Positions 28,478-35,533 of a stretch of DNA of 64,000 bases are shown piece by piece; position 1 is the first letter of the stretch, and each line of letters starts with the position of its first letter. Source of the DNA: Acinetobacter bouvetii (GTDB lineage Bacteria; Pseudomonadota; Gammaproteobacteria; Pseudomonadales; Moraxellaceae); contig NZ_CADDTS010000033.1 of assembly GCF_902753875.1 (NCBI RefSeq), forward strand, positions 51,043 to 115,042. Reading direction: 5' to 3'. The position numbers and the translations under genes were made by a program. The notes beneath the pieces are model-generated. The model was given only the letters and a program-made list of their open reading frames with translations. It was not told the origin of the DNA and ran no database searches.

Positions 28478-29881
28478 TTATTTATCTTTATTACCAAATA
28501 GTGGGCCCATACCGCCGCCACCGCCAAATTGTTTTTGCATATTGCCCAATGAACGCATCATTTTTGCCATACCTGACGGATTGGCAAATTTCTTCATCAT
28601 TTTCGCCATTTGTGCATGTTGCTTAATCAGTTTATTCACTTCAGAAACATCCATACCACAACCTGCGGCAATACGTTTTTTACGGCTTGGGTTCATCAAA
28701 TCCGGATTGCGACGTTCTTTAATGGTCATCGACTGAATAATCGCTTCCATCTTTTTCACTTGCTTTTCAGGATTCGCTTGGGCAATCGCATCTTGAATGC
28801 CGGCATTACTCATGCCAGGCAATTTGTCCAGAAAGCCCATCATGCCGCCCATTTTGTTCATCTGTTCAAATTGCATCAGCATATCTTCAAAGTTGAAGCT
28901 GCCGCCTTTTTGCAATTTTTTCGCCATTTTTTCGGCTTTTTCTTTGTCAATTTTACGTTCAACTTCTTCGACTAAAGAAAGCACGTCACCCATGCCGAGA
29001 ATACGCTGTGCAATACGCTCAGGATGGAATGGCTCTAGGGCATCGAGTTTTTCACCCATACCCAAGAATTTAATTGGCTTACCCGTAATCGCACGGACAG
29101 AAAGCGCTGCACCACCGCGTGCATCACCATCAGTTTTGGTTAGGATCACACCGGTTAATGGAAGCGCGTCATTAAAGGCTTTCGCTGTATTTGCCGCATC
29201 CTGACCGGTCATGGCATCGACCACGAACAGAGTTTCGGTTGGTTTGATGGCAGCGTGAAGTTCTTTAATTTCGTCCATCATTTCGTCGTCTACATGTAGA
29301 CGACCTGCAGTATCGACAATCAATACATCAGCAAATTGAATTTTTGCTTGTTCAATTGCACGATTGGCAATGGTAATTGGCTTTTCGTCTGCGCTTGATT
29401 CAAAGAAAATTGCACCAACTTCACCGGCTACTGTTTGTAGCTGTTTGATTGCTGCTGGACGGTATACATCGGCAGAAACCATGGCCACTTTTTTCTTTTG
29501 ACGTTCTTGTAAGAAACGTGCAAGTTTTGCCGCAGTGGTGGTTTTACCCGCACCTTGCAAACCTGCAAGCAATACAACTACGGGTGGTTTGGCTGCAAGG
29601 TCAAGGCTTTCATTGGCCTCACCCATCATTTTGGTGAGTTCGTCATGGACAATTTTGACGAACGCTTGGCCCGGTGATAACTGAGTCATCACTTCCTGGC
29701 CCAATGCCTCTTCCTTAACTTTCGCGATAAACTCACGAGTTACAGGTAACGCCACATCGGCTTCAAGAAGTGCCATACGTACTTCACGTAACGTATCTTT
29801 AATATTGTCTTCGGTTAGCTGCCCTGAGCCAGTAACATTTCTTAAACTCTGCGTGAGTCGTTCTGTTAAGGTATCAAACAT
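28478..29881 (-). CDS. ffh: Signal recognition particle protein Ffh
   Basis: Ffh binds 4.5S RNA and signal anchors and delivers ribosomes to FtsY at the membrane. The 467-residue protein has an N domain (MFDTLTERLTQSLRNVTG), the G domain with P-loop GLQGAGKTT (107-115), DTAGRL and TKTDGDARGG motifs, and a Met-rich M domain ending in GGGGGMGPLFG. No 4.5S RNA gene was recognised near it. Confidence 0.97.
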   Translation of the reverse strand: MFDTLTERLTQSLRNVTGSGQLTEDNIKDTLREVRMALLEADVALPVTREFIAKVKEEALGQEVMTQLSPGQAFVKIVHDELTKMMGEANESLDLAAKPPVVVLLAGLQGAGKTTTAAKLARFLQERQKKKVAMVSADVYRPAAIKQLQTVAGEVGAIFFESSADEKPITIANRAIEQAKIQFADVLIVDTAGRLHVDDEMMDEIKELHAAIKPTETLFVVDAMTGQDAANTAKAFNDALPLTGVILTKTDGDARGGAALSVRAITGKPIKFLGMGEKLDALEPFHPERIAQRILGMGDVLSLVEEVERKIDKEKAEKMAKKLQKGGSFNFEDMLMQFEQMNKMGGMMGFLDKLPGMSNAGIQDAIAQANPEKQVKKMEAIIQSMTIKERRNPDLMNPSRKKRIAAGCGMDVSEVNKLIKQHAQMAKMMKKFANPSGMAKMMRSLGNMQKQFGGGGGMGPLFGNKDK

Positions 29882-30019
29882 TGCAAATTCCGCTTAAAAT
29901 AGCCGTGAGCAAAAAATTGTTTCTTAAAATAGAAAATTTATGCATAGAATGCTATAGGATACTGTAGTTCGCATCGAATTTATATAAATGAATATTCATC
30001 ATCCTGAAAAAGGTTTGAC

Positions 30020-30826
30020 ATGATTAGCCTGCCCTTGGTTTACACGATCCTAGCATTAGTCGCTTATACCTCCTCTTTTTGGTATCTGTTTATCCACTTA
30101 ATGTCAAAACGTGATCCAAACCATTGGTTTATTGGGCTATTGCTCGGTTTAGGTCTGCTTCTACACGGAGCTGTGCTATATAACGACATGCTGACTCCTT
30201 TAGGCATCAATTATGATGTATTTGTGTTGATGTCCTTTACTTCTGGCCTGATGTTGCTGCTCAGCCTGCTGTTTAGTACCTTCCGCCCGATTCTGGCCCT
30301 GAACTTACTCGGCATACCCGTAGCTGCAACCGGCCTGATTTTAGGTTTTGCCTTAAGCAAACAGAATCAGATCATTGAACAGCATTCTTTGGGTTTAGAT
30401 ATTCACATTATTTTGTCTTTATCGGCCTATGCGGTTCTGTTGATGGCGACCATTCAGGCAGTGATTTTGTGGTTTCAGAACCGTGAATTAAAGAATAAAA
30501 CCAAAAGACTGTGGGTTAATTTACTGCCTTCATTTCAGGCGATGGAATCGTTGTTATTTGATTTAATCATTACTGGTTTTATCTTGCTGACTTTAGCGCT
30601 TGGTTTTGGTTTCTTTACCATTGAAGATTTCTTTGCCCAGCACTTAGCCCATAAAACAGCATTTAGCATTATTTCCTGGTTTGTTTATGGATCACTTTTA
30701 ATTGGCCATTACCAGTTTGGCTGGCGAGGTCAAAAAGCCATTCGCTTTACTTTGATTGGTTTTTTCTTATTGGCAGTGGGTTTTATTGGTTCCAAGTTTG
30801 TACTGGAAATGGTTTTGGGTAAGTAA
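30020..30826 (+). CDS. CcsA/YpjD-like cytochrome c assembly family membrane protein
   Basis: A 268-residue integral membrane protein with about eight hydrophobic helices and the late GYxxFTxxDFF-type segment (LGFGFFTIEDFFAQ, then AFSIISWFVYGSLLIGHYQFGWRGQKA). It matches the inner-membrane YpjD/CcsA group usually encoded next to ffh. CcsA handles haem for cytochrome c biogenesis; for the ffh-linked homologue the role is not established. It is divergent from ffh. The ATG follows an AAAAGG ribosome site. Confidence 0.83.
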   Translation: MISLPLVYTILALVAYTSSFWYLFIHLMSKRDPNHWFIGLLLGLGLLLHGAVLYNDMLTPLGINYDVFVLMSFTSGLMLLLSLLFSTFRPILALNLLGIPVAATGLILGFALSKQNQIIEQHSLGLDIHIILSLSAYAVLLMATIQAVILWFQNRELKNKTKRLWVNLLPSFQAMESLLFDLIITGFILLTLALGFGFFTIEDFFAQHLAHKTAFSIISWFVYGSLLIGHYQFGWRGQKAIRFTLIGFFLLAVGFIGSKFVLEMVLGK

Positions 30827-30912
30827 TACTCTTGTGTTCAGTTTGTCTAATTAAAAACATGGAACAATGATTAAACATTAAGCGTGGAACGTAAAAATAA
30901 AGACGTTGTCGC

Positions 30913-30941
30913 CCTGCCACCCTAAAAATCAGAGTGGTAGG
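30913..30941. repeat. Imperfect inverted repeat beside the left dif-like site
   Basis: CCTGCCAC and GTGGTAGG pair (one G-T wobble) around a 13-nt loop, 36 nt before the XerCD-like site. It lacks a T-run, so a terminator role for the preceding gene is possible but weak. Confidence 0.45.
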
Positions 30942-30977
30942 ACTTAATACAATGATATCAAAAGAGAAATATCTAGT

Positions 30978-31005
30978 ATTTCGTATAAGGTGTATTATAT
31001 TAATT
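30978..31005 (+). other. XerC/XerD (dif/pdif-like) site, C-to-D orientation
   Basis: ATTTCGTATAA (30978-30988, XerC-type arm), GGTGTA (30989-30994, 6-bp spacer), TTATATTAATT (30995-31005, XerD-type arm): the 11-6-11 layout of chromosomal dif and Acinetobacter pdif sites. The XerD arm differs from the general TTATGTTAAAT at two positions. Confidence 0.8.
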
Positions 31006-31052
31006 TCAGGAAAACTTACAAATACCAATACTTAGCAAAATATATTGTATCT

Positions 31053-31625
31053 TTAGCCTAAAGAAATTATTTTTTTAAAACTATACTTATCAACATACAC
31101 AGCCAATGGCCTCCAAATTTCTGAGTAGTTATCAATTAATGTATTTTCGTTTGCAATTTCTTTAGCTTTCTTATGATTAGGTATTAAGCCCCATTGATTT
31201 ATAGAACTAGGGGAAAGAATTTCAAATGAACTATCTTTTTTAATAATTGGATATATTCCAAACAAAAAAGCAGGTTCTGTAAACTTATTTACAGTCCATC
31301 CTATCAAAATCATATCGCTCAATAATAATGCTGAATCCCACTGGTCTTCAAAAAATAATGGCAAATCTTGGAAATAACTATCATCCGCCGCTATTAAATA
31401 AGAAATACGATTAGTTTTATTTAGTTCAGTATAAAAATCTCGGTTTTTTACTACAAATTGATATCCATATTTAACATCTTGTCCTGAGGTATTCAAAAGA
31501 TATGGACTAAAACTATCTAAAAAAAATTCATCATCGACTTCAGTTAATAACTCTGGAATCATCCAAAAATTTTCTAAAAATTTGAACGGCCCATCAACTA
31601 TTGCAATATGGTGTGGTTTTAACAT
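31053..31625 (-). CDS. Orphan hypothetical protein carried by the dif-like module
   Basis: A 190-residue protein of unknown function, with no signal peptide or clear membrane helix, rich in aromatic and acidic residues (FEDQW, DMILIGWTVNKF, SEIWRPLAVYVDKY). The gene is visibly more AT-rich than its neighbours. It has an AGGA ribosome site 7 nt before the ATG, so it is probably expressed. The general look (small, acidic, single gene) recalls immunity or SUKH-type proteins, but no family was recognised. It is the only gene between the two sites. Confidence 0.65.
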   Translation of the reverse strand: MLKPHHIAIVDGPFKFLENFWMIPELLTEVDDEFFLDSFSPYLLNTSGQDVKYGYQFVVKNRDFYTELNKTNRISYLIAADDSYFQDLPLFFEDQWDSALLLSDMILIGWTVNKFTEPAFLFGIYPIIKKDSSFEILSPSSINQWGLIPNHKKAKEIANENTLIDNYSEIWRPLAVYVDKYSFKKIISLG

Positions 31626-31701
31626 TCTGGAATCCTATGGATAGAATGAAGGATGACCTTTAGCATTTTGTATCACAATTCAATCAATATAGCCTCAAGC
31701 T

Positions 31702-31729
31702 ATTTAACACAAAATCCCTTATACGAAAT
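31702..31729 (-). other. XerC/XerD (dif/pdif-like) site, inverted orientation
   Basis: On the plus strand: ATTTAACACAA (31702-31712, XerD arm reversed), AATCCC (31713-31718, spacer), TTATACGAAAT (31719-31729, XerC arm reversed). The XerC arm is the exact reverse complement of that in the left site, and 13 bp are shared; the XerD arm differs from TTATGTTAAAT at one position. Confidence 0.8.
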
Positions 31730-31840
31730 CTAAATCTTAAAGCCTATCTCACACTACAATATTTCCAAGCCCTTTTCCTAGACAACCCAAAGAAAAAAAC
31801 GTATAACACCGTTTTTCAAATTTAACGGGTAAACATCACT

Positions 31841-32776
31841 GTGAAACTCATCCTTGCACCCATGGAAGGCTTAACCGACCCCATTATGCGTGATGTACTC
31901 ACGTCTGTGGGCAGCTTTGACTGGTGTGTAACCGAGTTTATCCGTGTGACCAATTCAGTCCTACCCGATCATATTTACTATCAATATTGCCCAGAATTAC
32001 TCAATGGCGGCAAAACAGCATCAGGTACACCTGTACACGTGCAGTTCTTAGGCAATGATCCTGAAATGCTGGCAGCCAACGCCATTCGTGTAGTAGAGCT
32101 GGGTGCTCCTGTGATTGATATGAATTTTGGCTGTCCGGCAAAAACTGTTAACCGTCACCGTGGCGGTTCTGTACTGCTAGATGAGCCTGAAGTCGTCCAC
32201 ATGCTGGTCAAAGCTGTTCGAGATGCTGTACCTGCACATATTCCAGTGTCTGCCAAAATGCGTCTGGGTTACATGGATAGAAACTTCACCATGGAAAATG
32301 CCCATGCCATTGAAGATGCTGGTGCTTCATGGGTCACTGTACATGCACGAACCAAAGCCGATGGCTATACCCCACCCGCATTTTGGGATCAGTTGGCCCC
32401 TATTCGGGAAGCATTAAAAATCAATGTCATCGCCAATGGTGAAATCTGGACCAATGCGGATGCCAAGCAATGCCAACTTGAATCTGGCTGTGAAGATTTA
32501 ATGATTGGTCGGGCGGCTGTAACCACCCCCGATATCACTCAATGTATCCGTCAAAATACCGATGAGCCAATCATCACCTGGAATGAATTATTAGCTTTGC
32601 AAATTCGTTTCCTGAACGGCACCTATAAAAAAGAAATGAATATGGTGGGCCGTTATAAACAATGGCTCGGTATGATGTCCAAACATTATCCTGAAGCCAA
32701 AGCATTGTGGGATGAGGTCAAACGGATTAAAGCCTTGACTGAAATCATTGAAAATTTAAATGTTTCCAAGCATTAA
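31841..32776 (+). CDS. dusC: tRNA-dihydrouridine(16) synthase DusC
   Basis: DusC reduces U16 of tRNA to dihydrouridine with FMN and NADPH. The 311-residue TIM barrel begins KLILAPMEGLTD and has the catalytic Cys98 in MNFGCPAKTVNRHRGG, KMRLGYMD and VIANGEIW blocks, closest in my reading to DusC (TEFIRVTNSVLP, PELLNGGKTASGTPV). Translation starts at a GTG. It lies 111 nt beyond the right dif-like site. Confidence 0.93.
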   Translation: MKLILAPMEGLTDPIMRDVLTSVGSFDWCVTEFIRVTNSVLPDHIYYQYCPELLNGGKTASGTPVHVQFLGNDPEMLAANAIRVVELGAPVIDMNFGCPAKTVNRHRGGSVLLDEPEVVHMLVKAVRDAVPAHIPVSAKMRLGYMDRNFTMENAHAIEDAGASWVTVHARTKADGYTPPAFWDQLAPIREALKINVIANGEIWTNADAKQCQLESGCEDLMIGRAAVTTPDITQCIRQNTDEPIITWNELLALQIRFLNGTYKKEMNMVGRYKQWLGMMSKHYPEAKALWDEVKRIKALTEIIENLNVSKH

Positions 32777-32780
32777 AGTA

Positions 32781-32808
32781 AAAAGCCTTTGAATGTTCAA
32801 AGGCTTTT
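32781..32808. terminator. Bidirectional terminator between dusC and the NERD gene
   Basis: AAAAGCCTTTGAA and TTCAAAGGCTTTT form a 13-bp perfect stem with a 2-nt centre, between convergent genes. Confidence 0.9.
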
Positions 32809-32824
32809 TATCTAGCTTTTCACT

Positions 32825-33478
32825 TTAGCTCATTTCTTTACGCTGTTTTAAATTTTCCACATGCATTCGATTGGTTTTCCATGATTTTTCCAAAACTTCT
32901 TTTTCAATACGCAGTTTGATACGTTTCAGCTTCATGGCAGGAATGACTTCATCCTGAAACCCTTTGACATAATCTACCCATGCCGCGCCACGAAATACAT
33001 TATCTGGCATGGCCGTTTTAAATTCACTTTCTGGCATAAACACAATCACCGAATGCAGATATTGCGGCTCAATAATATCGGACAATACATCTTGCAGCAC
33101 TTTCATGTGCTTATAATTTTGATGCAATGGATTTTGAAATTTATAGCTGTTTTTATAAATCTTTTGCGTCCACATTTTTTGGCGTTCACCGCCAAAAATC
33201 CAGCCGGTATAATTTTTGGTTTCAATCACAAAAATCCCAAAGGGGCTGAGCAGAATATGGTCAATTTGCGTCGTCCCCGATTGTTCATCGGGCAGAGTAC
33301 AATCATTTAATAGAATATAGTGAGGGGCTTTTAAATACAGTTTGACATGTACAGCTACCGCTAATTCCCCAACTTTTCCCTTTAGATAAGGCTTAAAAAT
33401 TTTAAATAATAAAGCACCGATAAAAAATAAAGGCAGCCACCAAAGATTCGATACCGCAAGTCCCAAAATTTGATCCAA
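32825..33478 (-). CDS. NERD domain membrane-anchored protein
   Basis: A 217-residue protein with an N-terminal membrane segment (VSNLWWLPLFFIGALLF) and a NERD (nuclease-related) domain: ILLNDCTLPDEQSGTTQIDHILLSPFGIFVIETKNYTG-type core with the IDH and ETKN residues of the PD-(D/E)xK-like fold. The activity of single-domain NERD proteins is unproven. Translation appears to begin at a TTG five bases after a GGGGGA ribosome site. It lies upstream of nothing on the same strand; ogt precedes it by 45 nt and may be co-transcribed. Confidence 0.82.
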   Translation of the reverse strand: MDQILGLAVSNLWWLPLFFIGALLFKIFKPYLKGKVGELAVAVHVKLYLKAPHYILLNDCTLPDEQSGTTQIDHILLSPFGIFVIETKNYTGWIFGGERQKMWTQKIYKNSYKFQNPLHQNYKHMKVLQDVLSDIIEPQYLHSVIVFMPESEFKTAMPDNVFRGAAWVDYVKGFQDEVIPAMKLKRIKLRIEKEVLEKSWKTNRMHVENLKQRKEMS

Positions 33479-33523
33479 AATATCCCCCTGATATTTAAAT
33501 CATTTATTTATATTCTTATAATA

Positions 33524-34006
33524 TCATTGATTTTTTTCAATTTTTAACAAAATCTCTTTATTCTCCAGTCCACCAGCAAAACCGACCAATTTACCATTGG
33601 CTCCGACTACACGGTGACACGGCGCAATAATGGAAATTGGATTTTTACCATTGGCTGCACCCACAGCACGAACCGCTTTGACATTACCCACTTGCTCGGC
33701 AATGTCACGATAACTGCGGGTTTCCCCAAATGGAATAGTCAGCAAGGCTTGCCAGACTTTCTTCTGAAATTCAGTGCCTTCAAAATCTAAAGGCAAATCA
33801 AATTGCTGCCGTTTTCCAGCAAAATATTCAGTTAACTGCTTTTGGGTTTCCAATAAAATTGGATGATACGTCTGTTCAATCAGTTCGGCTAAACGGACGC
33901 GTTTGGGATTTTCATTTTCCCAGAGTACTGCCACCAAAGCCGTGTCATTCGCCACCAATTTTAAGCTGCCTACAGGAGAAGCCATTTCCATAAATGCCAG
34001 TTTCAT
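33524..34006 (-). CDS. ogt: Methylated-DNA-[protein]-cysteine S-methyltransferase
   Basis: Ogt removes methyl groups from O6-methylguanine in DNA, transferring them irreversibly to its own Cys. The 160-residue protein has the active-site Cys130 in IAPCHRVVGANG, the DNA-binding RSYRDIA helix and the closing GFAGGLENKEILL. It lacks the Ada N-terminal domain, so it is the stand-alone repair type. It is 35 nt downstream of the gdx gene on the same strand, so may share its transcript. Confidence 0.94.
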   Translation of the reverse strand: MKLAFMEMASPVGSLKLVANDTALVAVLWENENPKRVRLAELIEQTYHPILLETQKQLTEYFAGKRQQFDLPLDFEGTEFQKKVWQALLTIPFGETRSYRDIAEQVGNVKAVRAVGAANGKNPISIIAPCHRVVGANGKLVGFAGGLENKEILLKIEKNQ

Positions 34007-34041
34007 TGTCTACTCCTGCAGTAAAATAAATGATCCAGATT

Positions 34042-34359
34042 TTATGATGATGACAGTTTCATCAACACTAATCCAGAAATAATCAGTACAGCTGCCAGCA
34101 TGCGCATGGCCGATGCTGGCTCACCTAAAATAAACACCCCGACCAGAAAAGAACCGACTGCGCCAATCCCGGTCCAGATGGTATAAGCTGTCCCCAGTGG
34201 CAAAGTCCGCATGGCATAAGCCAACAGGCCAAAGCTTAAAATCATAAAAACAAGAGTAATAATACTCGGGGTCAGACGTGTAAAACCTTCTGAAAGTTTC
34301 ATGGCATACGCCCAGACAATTTCAAAAATTCCGGCTAAAACTAGAACTACCCAAGCCAT
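34042..34359 (-). CDS. gdx: SMR-family guanidinium exporter (Gdx/SugE)
   Basis: A 105-residue four-helix small multidrug resistance protein. It has the essential Glu13 (AGIFEIVWAYAMK), the GFTRLTPS loop, and GTAYTIWTGIGAVGSF typical of the Gdx/SugE branch rather than EmrE. Gdx proteins exchange guanidinium for protons across the inner membrane. The ATG at 34359 has a GGAG ribosome site; the upstream in-frame extension runs through the guanidine-II riboswitch and is non-coding. The riboswitch independently supports guanidinium as substrate. Confidence 0.92.
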   Translation of the reverse strand: MAWVVLVLAGIFEIVWAYAMKLSEGFTRLTPSIITLVFMILSFGLLAYAMRTLPLGTAYTIWTGIGAVGSFLVGVFILGEPASAMRMLAAVLIISGLVLMKLSSS

Positions 34360-34384
34360 GACGACTATGCTCCATTTGATTAGA

Positions 34385-34455
34385 GTCAGGTCGTCCTGAC
34401 GAATTTTCTTGATGCACATAGCAATGCCATGACAACAAGGGAGGTCGTTCCTCCT
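34385..34455 (-). promoter_or_regulatory. Guanidine-II (mini-ykkC) riboswitch
   Basis: On the minus strand two hairpins with ACGA loops occur in tandem: AGGAGG-A-ACGA-CCTCC (34440-34455) and GTCAGG-ACGA-CCTGAC (34385-34400), joined by a linker of about 40 nt. Paired ACGR-loop hairpins are the whole definition of mini-ykkC. The second stem ends 25 nt before the gdx ATG, so control of translation initiation is likely. Confidence 0.92.
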
Positions 34456-34575
34456 GAAATTACTTAGATAATTATATAAATAATCGCGCTAAACAGGTGC
34501 GAATTTTACATTTTTTGACCAATTGAGCACCCTAAAAGCTCAAACCAGAACTTAAATAAGATCTCAAATGAAAAT

Positions 34576-34602
34576 ACGACTGGCCTTAACCAGTCGTTTT
34601 TT
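34576..34602. terminator. Terminator after copB
   Basis: ACGACTGG (34576-34583) and CCAGTCGT (34590-34597) form an 8-bp stem, with the stronger T-run on the plus strand. It lies just downstream of the copB stop on the minus strand. Confidence 0.7.
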
Positions 34603-34618
34603 GAATCAGCTGATGGCA

Positions 34619-35533
34619 TTAAAATTTAAAACGAATCCCGGCACCATACAGCCATTCGTGTTCACTAGAGGTTTGGCTTTGCCAAGCCGTCTGCTCTTGA
34701 CCTTGCGTATATCCATAAGCAACATCAACAAAAGGCATGACCTTTTTATTGATTTCATACCGCGTTTCCAGGCCCAATTGTGCCGTACTTAAACCGGTTT
34801 TCTGAGCATAGCTGGAGTCATCACTCAACACCACATTCAAGTCTAGATAGGGCTTAACAATCAATTTTTGCGTCAACAGCACATCACGCTCAGTTTCCAG
34901 ACTCAAAGACGTCTGATGGTCCTGCCCGACATATAAATAGGCATTGGTTTCAAAGAAATACGGAGCCAATCCATGCACACCAATCACGGCATCAACTTGA
35001 TCCTGATCGACTTCCCGATTCTGGTCATTGCGATAGCGTAAACCGGCCTGCACATCCCAAAAATCGGCCACATTACGGCTGTATAACACTTTGGCATCGT
35101 ACTCGGCTTGCTGTGATTCAGCCTGATCGGCATGGACTTTGATAAAAATCTTGTTTTCATCTGTGCCAATGCGGGTTTCCAGTTCCGACTTTAGAACCCC
35201 GTCGCCATCGTTATTGCGCAACCAGCGACTTTCAAGCGTGGTCTGCTGATAAATCTGCCCGCCATGCTCGTTAATATGTTCGGCAGTGGCTGCATCATTC
35301 GCGTTGGTATTTTCATACGCTACAAATGGCGCTGCTTTGGCTTCCACCGGTACTTGAGCTACCGTCGACATGACATAATGCTGTGAATGATTGACTGGAA
35401 TTTCATCCTGTTGTGGCGTCTGCGTTTCTGGCATCAACATGGCATGATGACTTTCATGGGCAAAACTTTGTCCAGATAACAGCAGCAATGAGGCACTCAA
35501 TGTGCTCATTGCAAAGAGATTAATGATGCGCAT
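34619..35533 (-). CDS. copB: Copper resistance outer-membrane protein CopB
   Basis: CopB (PcoB) is a copper-binding outer-membrane protein. The 304-residue protein has a signal peptide ending near SFAHESHH. A short His/Met linker (HHAMLMPETQ) follows, then a beta-barrel domain with ESRWLRNNDGDGVLKSELETRIGTD-type repeats, and a closing aromatic GIRFKF. It overlaps the copA end by 14 nt, which indicates co-translation. It functions with CopA in the periplasm to sequester or oxidise copper. Confidence 0.9.
   Translation of the reverse strand: MRIINLFAMSTLSASLLLLSGQSFAHESHHAMLMPETQTPQQDEIPVNHSQHYVMSTVAQVPVEAKAAPFVAYENTNANDAATAEHINEHGGQIYQQTTLESRWLRNNDGDGVLKSELETRIGTDENKIFIKVHADQAESQQAEYDAKVLYSRNVADFWDVQAGLRYRNDQNREVDQDQVDAVIGVHGLAPYFFETNAYLYVGQDHQTSLSLETERDVLLTQKLIVKPYLDLNVVLSDDSSYAQKTGLSTAQLGLETRYEINKKVMPFVDVAYGYTQGQEQTAWQSQTSSEHEWLYGAGIRFKF

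Larger units (their letters stand above)
30978..31729. mobile_element. pdif-type module: one orphan gene between inverted dif-like sites
   Basis: Two 28-bp XerCD-type sites in opposite orientation enclose about 750 bp with a single AT-rich orphan gene at 31053-31625. Discrete modules bounded by inverted pdif sites are known from Acinetobacter plasmids, where they carry resistance, toxin-antitoxin or unknown genes. Here the module lies in the chromosome between a CcsA-like gene and dusC. One of the two sites could alternatively be the native chromosomal dif. Confidence 0.7.

Noticed and set aside
30913..30941. Hairpin as an integron attC site
   Set aside because: No core GTTRRRY/RYYYAAC pattern, no integrase gene; the nearby recombination signal is of the Xer type instead.
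34360..34419. N-terminal extension of the Gdx exporter
   Set aside because: The extension overlaps a riboswitch hairpin and does not match the family; the ATG at 34359 has a ribosome site.
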